Positions 15,601 through 20,814 of a DNA stretch of 20,814 nucleotides are shown piece by piece. Both the position numbers and the translations under genes were made by a program. The notes beneath the pieces were generated by a model. It worked only from the letters and a program-made list of their open reading frames with translations, searched no databases and was not told the origin of the DNA. Within the stretch, counting starts at the first letter, position 1. The number at the start of each line of letters is the position of its first letter. This DNA is from Acidobacteriota bacterium (lineage in GTDB: Bacteria; Acidobacteriota; Terriglobia; Terriglobales; Acidobacteriaceae): positions 1 through 20,814 of the forward strand of contig JAJXUS010000001.1 in the NCBI GenBank assembly GCA_021782675.1. Reading direction: 5' to 3'.

Positions 15601-18600
15601 TATTGCTCACGCAGGTGGCACAGCGTCTGCAATCGGAGTTCGGCGTAAAGCTGGGCTTCCGCCAGTTGCTGGACGATCTCAGCTCGGTCGATCTTCTGGC
15701 GGCGTGGTTCGCCCAACGCTTGCCCGCTGCCACTGCCGCACCATCTGCCCCGGCTGCTGCTGCCGCAACCGCCCCGGTCAGCCAGCCCGCAAACCTGTCT
15801 GGCAACCCATCGCTGCAGCAGATGCAGGCAGCGATCGAATCGTTACAGAAACAGTTACAAATATTGGCCGGCGTGCCCACGGCAGCGGCAGCCACGAATG
15901 CGCCGCAGGCCGCAGTTCAGCCTGTCAGCACGCCCGCTGCCGCGGAGACTGCGGAGCGGAACACGCTGCATGCGCGACCGGTGCTGCGGCATGAGGCCAT
16001 GACGGCGGAGCAGAAGGCATTTATCGCCGCCCTCACCGAACGCTGGTGCCGCAAGACCGCCAGATCCAAGCAGTACACCGCTTCGTATCGCCGCGAACTG
16101 GCAGACCCTCGCGTCGTGAGCGGCTTTCGTCCGGAGTGGAAGGAGATGGTCTACAGCATTGTCTCCTCGCGCAGTCACGGGTCGAAGCTGTGGGACATCG
16201 ACGGCAACGAATATATTGACCTGCTGAACGGCTTTGGTCCCAATATGTTCGGCCACTCTCCGGAGTTTGTCACCCGCGCGATGGCGCAGCAGATGGTGGA
16301 GGGATTTGCCATCGGGCCGCAGACGCCGCTGGCAGGAAAAGCCGCCAGAATGCTGGCGGAGATGACCGGTTGCGAGCGGGTGACCTTCTGCAATACCGGC
16401 TCGGAGGCCGTAATGGCGGCCATGCGGCTGGCGCGCACCGTGACTGGCCGCGACCGGATTGTTTACTTTACCGGCGACTATCACGGGCAGTTCGATGAAG
16501 TGCTCGGCAAGGCGCTGCGGCGTAAGGGGGAGTTCGCGGCGCAGCCGTCCGCGCCGGGAATTCCGCGCAACAGCCTCGAAAATATTGTCGTGCTGGACTA
16601 CGGCACGGAAGAGTCGCTGCGCTACCTCGAAGAGAACATCGCGCAGTTGGCTGCCGTTCTTGTGGAGCCGGTGCAGAGCCGCCATCCCAATCTGCAGCCG
16701 AAGGCATTTCTTGAGAAGCTGCGCGAGCTGACGCGGCGCACCGGCACCGCGCTGATCTTCGACGAGGTGGTAAACGGCTTCCGCATCCATCCCCGCGGCG
16801 CGCAGGGCTACTACGGCATCGACGCGGACATGGTGACCTATGGCAAAGTGGTCGCCGGAGGCATGCCGATTGGCATTCTCGCAGGCACCGCGGACTTTAT
16901 GGATGCGCTGGACGGTGGGCCATGGAACTTTGGGGATGCCTCGGTTCCAGAGAAAGGCGTCACGTTCTTTGCGGGCACGTTTGTGCGGCATCCGCTGACG
17001 ATGGCTGCGCTCTGCGCCACGCTGGAGCATATCCGCGCCGCCGGCCCGGAGCTGTACGCCAGGCTCAATGAAAAGTCGGATCGTTTCGCTGCCCGGCTAT
17101 GCGCCGTTGCTGAAGCCGGCGGCTCGCAGATCACAATTGAGAACTGTGGCAGTGTCATGTTCCTGCGCGTTCCGCCGGAGTACCGCTTCAGCGGACTGCT
17201 GTTCTATCTGATGCGCGAAAAGGGCGTCTTCCTGCTGGAAGGCTTTCCGATGTATCTGACGACGGCGCACACTGAGGAAGATCTTGATCGCGTAGTGGAT
17301 GCCTTTACGCGCAGCATTGCGGAGCTGCAGGCCTGCGGTCTGCTGCCCGGAACCATGCCCGTGGTTACAGGTGAGCCGCTGGCTGCGGACGAACTGCCGC
17401 TGACCGAGCCCCAGCTTGAGATCATGCTGGCGGCGCAGGCATCCCCTGAGGCGAGCAAGGCGTTCAATGAATCGTTCCGCATCATGCTCGAAGGGCCGCT
17501 TGATGCAGACGCTCTGGAAAGGGCGTGGGATGCATTGATTGCGCGACATGATGCACTGCGTCTGTCGCTGACCGGCACAGGCGACCGCATGACGGCCGGC
17601 GCGAAGCGGCGGATTCCGTTGACGAAAGAGTCGGCGGATCACGCGGGTCTGGAGCGCATCCTGGCCGAAGAGGGAGCGGAGGCGTTCGATCTGCGGGGAG
17701 CGCTGGTACGGGCGCGACTGGTGCAGCTCGCGCCGGAGCAGCATGTTCTGATTGTGACGGCACATCATCTGGTCTGCGATGGCTGGTCGGTGAACGTGCT
17801 GATCCAGGAGCTCGGCCAGCTTTACACCGCGAACACTAGCGGCGGGCCATCGAACCTGCCGCCGGCGCTTGCGTTCTCTGCCTATGCGATGCATACGCTG
17901 TCGCGCGAAACCCGCGCCGCAGAAGCGGAGGATCTCGAATACTGGAAGCGGCAGTTGACGCCACTGCCGGAACTGCAAACTCTGCCGACGGACAATCCGC
18001 GGCCGGAGCAGCGCAGCTATGCGGGCGATACGCTGCTTGAAGCGTTTCCCAAAGAGCTGACGCAGGCGCTGCGCAAGGCCGGCGCCAGCGCCGGGTGCAC
18101 GCTCTTCACCACGCTGCTCGGGGCGTGGAACATCCTGCTGTGGCGGCTCACGAATAATCCTGACGGCATCACGATGATCCCAGCCGCGGCGCAGTCGCAG
18201 CTCGCCGATCAGGTGCTGGTGGGCCATTGCGTACATCTGCTGCCGGTCCGCTCGCCGATTGACCCCACGATGAGCGCGAAAGACTATCTCAAGGCGTTGA
18301 AGCCAGTGGTGCTCGATGCGTATGAGCATCAGCGCGCGACCTATGGCCGCATTGTGCAGGCGATAGCTCCGCCGCGTATTCCAGGGCGCCTGCCCCTGAG
18401 CGAGGTGCAGTTCAACCTGGAGCAGGTGGGACGGAACGCGGCGTTTTCTGGACTCTCGGCCGCGGTTTCGGCCAACGGCAAGCGCGCGGTCAACTTTGAT
18501 CTGTTCCTGAACATTGTCGACACGCCCGATGGCCTGCGGCTGGAGTGCGATTACAGCACCGCGCTCTATCGGGAATCGACGATGCGGCTGTGGCTATCGG

Positions 18601-20549
18601 CGTACCGCACGTTGCTTGAGGCCATGGTGGCCAATCTCGATCGCCAGGTGGCGCAACTGCTTCTTGTGCCAGCTCCGGTTCAGACGCGGCTGGATGCTCT
18701 GAATAAGACGGCACTCTGGCCGCTGCCGGCTGCCTCCGTCCCGGAGATGGTGGCCGAAGCCTTCAGCCGTTACTCCACACAGACAGCGGTGGACTTTTAC
18801 GGGCTGGAGATGAGCCGCGCTGAGCTGGCGGACCGCAGCGACCGGCTGGCGAGCTGGCTGCTGCGCCATGGAATCACGGCTGGTTCTCTGGTGGGCATTT
18901 ACATGGATCGCTCGCTCGAAATGGTGGTGGCCATTCTTGGCGTACTCAAGTCGGGCGCCGCCTATGTGCCGCTCGATCCTATTTTTCCCGCCGCGCGGAT
19001 CGAGCAGATCGTGGAGGAGACCCGGCTGCCGGTTATGCTCACCCTGTCGCGGCATCTGGATGCGCTGCCCGGAAGCGGGGCCCGGCCGCTGGCGCTCGAT
19101 GACGCGGCGCATGCATTGGATCGGGAACCGGTTCGGACCCTGCCGCGCATCGGGCCCGAAGCACTGGCTTACGTCATCTTTACTTCTGGTTCGACCGGGA
19201 AGCCGAAGGGCGTCGAGGTGACACACGGCGCACTGGTGAACCTGCTGACCGATCTGGGCCGCCGCCTGGAGATTGGGCCGGCGGACCGCTGGCTCGCCGT
19301 TACGACGCTGTCGTTCGATATTGCCATCCTGGAGCTGCTGCTGCCGCTGGTCACCGGCGGCACGGTGGTGATCGCCCATCGCGATGATGTGGCCGACGGC
19401 ATGCGGCTGCTGGAACTGATTGACGCATCGCGGATTACCACGCTGCAAGCAACGCCGGTCACCTGGCGCATGCTGGCGGAACAGGGATTCCGGGCTCCGG
19501 CCGGGTTCAAGATGCTGTGCGGCGGGGAGGCGTGGCCGGCGACGCTGGCGGCCGAGCTGCTCGAAAAATCTGCCGAGCCGTGCGCCCGGATGTGGAACAT
19601 GTACGGCCCCACGGAGACGACCGTCTGGTCGTCGGTGACCGAAGTTATGGCCGCCGATCCGGCGGTCCTGATTGGGCCGCCGATCGCGAATACGCGATTT
19701 TATGTGCTCGATGAGCGCCTGCAGCCTGTGCTGCCAGGAACGCCGGGGGAGCTGTGCATCGCCGGCACCGGCGTGGCTCGTGGGTATTTCCATCGTCCGG
19801 AGCTGACGGCCGAGCGGTTTCTGGCCGATCCGTTTGTGCCGGGAGAGCGTATGTACCGGACCGGAGACGAAGTACGCCAGTCGATCGATGGAAACATTCT
19901 GTTCCTTGGCCGGCTGGATCATCAGGTAAAACTGCGTGGCTACCGGCTGGAGCTGGGCGAGGTGGAGGCTGCCGTACGCGCGTTCGCGCAGGTTACAGGC
20001 GCGGTGGTGGTACTCCGCAATGGCGCGGATGGCGAGCCGTATCTGGCGGCCTATTACACCGCCTCGCGCGAGATTTCCACCGCCGATCTGAAACAATTCC
20101 TGCGCGACCGGCTGCCCGCGTATATGGTTCCTGCCATGCTTTGGCAGCTCGACCGGTTTCCGATGACGCCGAACGGGAAGATTGACCGGCGCGCTCTGCC
20201 CGATCTTTGGACGGCGGGCGCCGAGGTCAGGACCGCCTGCGAGCCTCCGACGGGGCCGACCGAAACCACTCTGGCAGCCATCGTCAGAGAGGTTCTGGGG
20301 CGGAAAGAGGTGGGCCGCAAGGAGAACCTGCTGGAGCTTGGCGCAGATTCGCTGCGCATGTTCCAGATTGCCTCCCGCGCCCATCGCCGCGGACTGCCGG
20401 TAACGGCCCGTCAATTGCTCCAACTGCATACCATTGAGGCGGTGGCAGCTGCGCTGGATGCCAATCCGCAGAATGAACCGGCTGCGTTGACGGGAGTTGG
20501 CCCGCAATTAGGTCGAATATCGAGGGAGAACTACCAGGTGACGTGGTAA
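12693..20549 (+). CDS. Hybrid PKS-NRPS with aminotransferase: KS-AT-ACP-AMT-C-A-T
   Basis: This 2618-aa assembly-line protein extends the upstream aminoacyl unit with malonate, aminates it and joins it to a second amino acid. KS, residues 7-440: Cys-His-His triad C184 (SACSTG), H320 (HGTGT), H359 (KGNIGH). AT, 533-888: S631 (GHSLGE) and RAFHS (H730), malonyl-type. ACP: S969 (LGFDSL). An Ala/Pro/Gln-rich linker with a short coiled coil (1010-1090) leads to a class III PLP aminotransferase, 1091-1553: D1357 (DEVVNGF), K1385 (YGKVVAGG). C domain, 1565-2000: HHLVCDG (H1691, H1692, D1696). A domain, 2015-2515: FTSGSTGKPKG, NMYGPTETT (2302-2310), K2496; hand-aligned code DILQCGMVWK, glycine-like. 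T: S2553 (LGADSL). No KR, DH, ER, MT or TE is present; only about 45 residues separate AT and ACP. The domain order matches the ACP-side modules of MycA (mycosubtilin) and McyE (microcystin). AGGAG lies 8 bases before the ATG, which overlaps the loading gene by 4 bp. Confidence 0.95.
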   Translation: MSARLENAVAIIGMAARFPGANSHEEYWRNLCEGREAIERIPESELEDGLTAADRAQGTYVAARALLRDVDQFDAAFFQFLPRDAELTDPQQRLLLECAWRAFEDAGYDPAAVAGSVGVYAGSSINTYLLLHLGSDARFRQEFTRSYQVGSFAALTGNGQDFLATRISYKLNLRGPAMTVQSACSTGLLAVSQAWQSLMSYQCDLALAGAASISFPQRRGYFYQDGGMVSPDGHCRPFDRNAAGTVFGSGGGMVLLKRAEDAVRDGDHIYALVLGAGVNNDGGDKMGYAAPSGAGQAEAVAQAYAVAGVDPATVDYVECHGTGTPLGDPIEVAALRQVFGESPRSRPCVLSSAKGNIGHIDVAAGIAGLMKAALALDKGSIPGTLHYTEPNPGFNLDATPFAITGATQPWPRGGQPRRAGVSAFGVGGTNVHLVLEEAPEPSSATTAARPVELFCLSARSEAALAAQCANLAARLDGPELALADVAWTLAAGRRSFPHRLALHAVGKEELRERLLDAATVKKTCCAGDTPPQVAYLFPGQGSQYAGMGADLYRTQPVYRAAVDACCDLLTVEDMDLRALLLAARGTAEGAAAAAQLDETEFAQPALFVTGYALAQLWESWGVTPAVVVGHSLGEITAATVAGVFSLEDGLRLAVSRGRWMQQMPAGRMLAVRMQPQLLQMRLPETLAIAAMNSPEITVVSGPDDAVAAFEAQLTNEKIVTMRLGARRAFHSPIMRPVADSIAGFLQGVALQAPTIPLISTATGEPLDAAQACSPAYWAEQAVRPVNFAAAAQALLNTGSEAFLEAGPGDLLCGLMRANLPRRSGVVLLPSLPTAAISATASAWSTLAPAVGALWMRGAKIDWNRFYADEPRQRVPLPTYPFERKRYWIDAPAAAPSAEPAPTETAVSSQPAPPVVAALIPAELTASPLQERFMSAPNTQRIATILEELSGLELPPSEYVTSFLELGFDSLLLTQVAQRLQSEFGVKLGFRQLLDDLSSVDLLAAWFAQRLPAATAAPSAPAAAAATAPVSQPANLSGNPSLQQMQAAIESLQKQLQILAGVPTAAAATNAPQAAVQPVSTPAAAETAERNTLHARPVLRHEAMTAEQKAFIAALTERWCRKTARSKQYTASYRRELADPRVVSGFRPEWKEMVYSIVSSRSHGSKLWDIDGNEYIDLLNGFGPNMFGHSPEFVTRAMAQQMVEGFAIGPQTPLAGKAARMLAEMTGCERVTFCNTGSEAVMAAMRLARTVTGRDRIVYFTGDYHGQFDEVLGKALRRKGEFAAQPSAPGIPRNSLENIVVLDYGTEESLRYLEENIAQLAAVLVEPVQSRHPNLQPKAFLEKLRELTRRTGTALIFDEVVNGFRIHPRGAQGYYGIDADMVTYGKVVAGGMPIGILAGTADFMDALDGGPWNFGDASVPEKGVTFFAGTFVRHPLTMAALCATLEHIRAAGPELYARLNEKSDRFAARLCAVAEAGGSQITIENCGSVMFLRVPPEYRFSGLLFYLMREKGVFLLEGFPMYLTTAHTEEDLDRVVDAFTRSIAELQACGLLPGTMPVVTGEPLAADELPLTEPQLEIMLAAQASPEASKAFNESFRIMLEGPLDADALERAWDALIARHDALRLSLTGTGDRMTAGAKRRIPLTKESADHAGLERILAEEGAEAFDLRGALVRARLVQLAPEQHVLIVTAHHLVCDGWSVNVLIQELGQLYTANTSGGPSNLPPALAFSAYAMHTLSRETRAAEAEDLEYWKRQLTPLPELQTLPTDNPRPEQRSYAGDTLLEAFPKELTQALRKAGASAGCTLFTTLLGAWNILLWRLTNNPDGITMIPAAAQSQLADQVLVGHCVHLLPVRSPIDPTMSAKDYLKALKPVVLDAYEHQRATYGRIVQAIAPPRIPGRLPLSEVQFNLEQVGRNAAFSGLSAAVSANGKRAVNFDLFLNIVDTPDGLRLECDYSTALYRESTMRLWLSAYRTLLEAMVANLDRQVAQLLLVPAPVQTRLDALNKTALWPLPAASVPEMVAEAFSRYSTQTAVDFYGLEMSRAELADRSDRLASWLLRHGITAGSLVGIYMDRSLEMVVAILGVLKSGAAYVPLDPIFPAARIEQIVEETRLPVMLTLSRHLDALPGSGARPLALDDAAHALDREPVRTLPRIGPEALAYVIFTSGSTGKPKGVEVTHGALVNLLTDLGRRLEIGPADRWLAVTTLSFDIAILELLLPLVTGGTVVIAHRDDVADGMRLLELIDASRITTLQATPVTWRMLAEQGFRAPAGFKMLCGGEAWPATLAAELLEKSAEPCARMWNMYGPTETTVWSSVTEVMAADPAVLIGPPIANTRFYVLDERLQPVLPGTPGELCIAGTGVARGYFHRPELTAERFLADPFVPGERMYRTGDEVRQSIDGNILFLGRLDHQVKLRGYRLELGEVEAAVRAFAQVTGAVVVLRNGADGEPYLAAYYTASREISTADLKQFLRDRLPAYMVPAMLWQLDRFPMTPNGKIDRRALPDLWTAGAEVRTACEPPTGPTETTLAAIVREVLGRKEVGRKENLLELGADSLRMFQIASRAHRRGLPVTARQLLQLHTIEAVAAALDANPQNEPAALTGVGPQLGRISRENYQVTW

Positions 20550-20634
20550 TAAATTTCCCAGATGCTGCAAACGTTTCGCCAGACTGTTCGGCAAGAGACG
20601 AACGCAGTGGGAGCAGAAGAATTGCAGGTATGGA

Positions 20635-20814
20635 ATGAGTGCAGGGACCTTGGTGGAGTTTTTGAGTCCAATTGAGAGCCGAATGGACACCGGCACGGCA
20701 TTCGCCGTACCTGCCACTCCGTTGCAGGCACGCGTGCTTCAGGATGCCGACGGTGGCACTGCAGATCCCGCCTGGAACGTGGCGGTGCGGTTTCGCCTGC
20801 AGGGGCCGCTCGAT
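20635..20814 (+). CDS. NRPS, N-terminal condensation domain, 3' partial
   Basis: This is the next assembly-line protein, cut by the end of the window after 60 codons. Residues from about 26 read VPATPLQARVLQ and then NVAVRFRLQGPLD, which match the C1 region and first strand of an NRPS condensation domain. The ATG at 20635 has CAGG 6 bases upstream; an in-frame ATG at 20683 is an alternative that would leave only about 10 residues before C1. The gene starts 85 bp after the KS-AT-ACP-AMT-C-A-T gene on the same strand and should accept its dipeptidyl intermediate. The about 25 residues before C1 may be a short docking segment. Further domains are not visible. Confidence 0.7.
   Translation, partial: MSAGTLVEFLSPIESRMDTGTAFAVPATPLQARVLQDADGGTADPAWNVAVRFRLQGPLD

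Noticed and set aside
17398..18700. Epimerisation or heterocyclisation domain in place of C
   Set aside because: The HHLVCDG motif and following segments fit a standard condensation domain; the cyclisation motif DxxxxD is absent and the domain lies before, not after, an A-T pair.
18594..20507. 637-codon minus-strand frame opposite the second A domain
   Set aside because: The plus strand carries intact A and T motifs throughout. The minus frame is Arg/Gln/His-rich with no recognisable fold, as expected of a codon shadow.
20550..20634. Frameshift joining the large PKS-NRPS protein to the following C domain
   Set aside because: No frame across the 85-bp gap reads as C1 sequence, and the following ORF has its own start and its own C1 motif, so a true gene split is more likely than a sequencing error.
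1..20814. CRISPR arrays, tRNA, rRNA, insertion sequences, integrases or attachment sites
   Set aside because: I saw no spaced direct repeats, transposase or integrase motifs, or tRNA-like cloverleaf sequence on either strand.

Overview
This GC-rich window (about 63% G+C by eye) holds two adjoining gene blocks: an exopolysaccharide (EPS) locus and the start of a hybrid NRPS/PKS assembly line. The EPS genes resemble the XrtA/PEP-CTERM-associated loci of Gram-negative soil bacteria. Gene content, TTG/GTG start codons and a GGGCTAAAGCCC-type intergenic hairpin make me favour an acidobacterium (Acidobacteriota, Terriglobia-like). That is inference; no rRNA or marker gene is present.

Block 1 (1-6009, plus strand) is tightly packed. 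It contains the C-terminal part of a Wzz/GumC-type chain-length determinant, a separate BY-type tyrosine kinase joined to it by an ATGA overlap, an EpsB/WcaJ-like polyprenyl-phosphate sugar phosphotransferase, a GT4 glycosyltransferase with a TTG start, and an ExoA-like GT2 glycosyltransferase. A NodB-type polysaccharide deacetylase lies on the minus strand (5943-7016) and overlaps the GT2 gene tail to tail by 67 bp.

The stretch 7017-7802 has no large convincing gene. It is the divergent control region between the deacetylase and the plus-strand genes. It holds a near-perfect 18-bp dyad, a sigma54-like -24/-12 site, small hairpins and a 31-codon ORF with a good ribosome binding site that would encode a one-helix membrane microprotein. 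It is followed by a second GT4 glycosyltransferase (7803-9017, TTG start) and a UDP-GlcNAc-type 6-dehydrogenase (9030-10433), which would supply an acidic nucleotide sugar.

Block 2 starts after a hairpin at 10482-10509. A two-domain NRPS loading protein (A-T, 10573-12696) is coupled by an ATGA overlap to a 2618-residue protein with the order KS-AT-ACP-aminotransferase-C-A-T (12693-20549). A third ORF starts at 20635 with a condensation domain and runs off the window. Hand alignment of the ten specificity positions gives DALWIGGTFK for the first A domain (valine-like) and DILQCGMVWK for the second (glycine-like). The AT looks malonyl-specific. There is no ketoreductase, so the beta-keto group made from valine plus malonate would be the substrate of the built-in aminotransferase. 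The predicted intermediate is 3,4-diamino-5-methylhexanoyl-glycine on the last carrier domain, a vicinal-diamine building block. This is the most interesting feature of the window. The release step, the full product and any link between the peptide and the EPS lie outside what can be seen.
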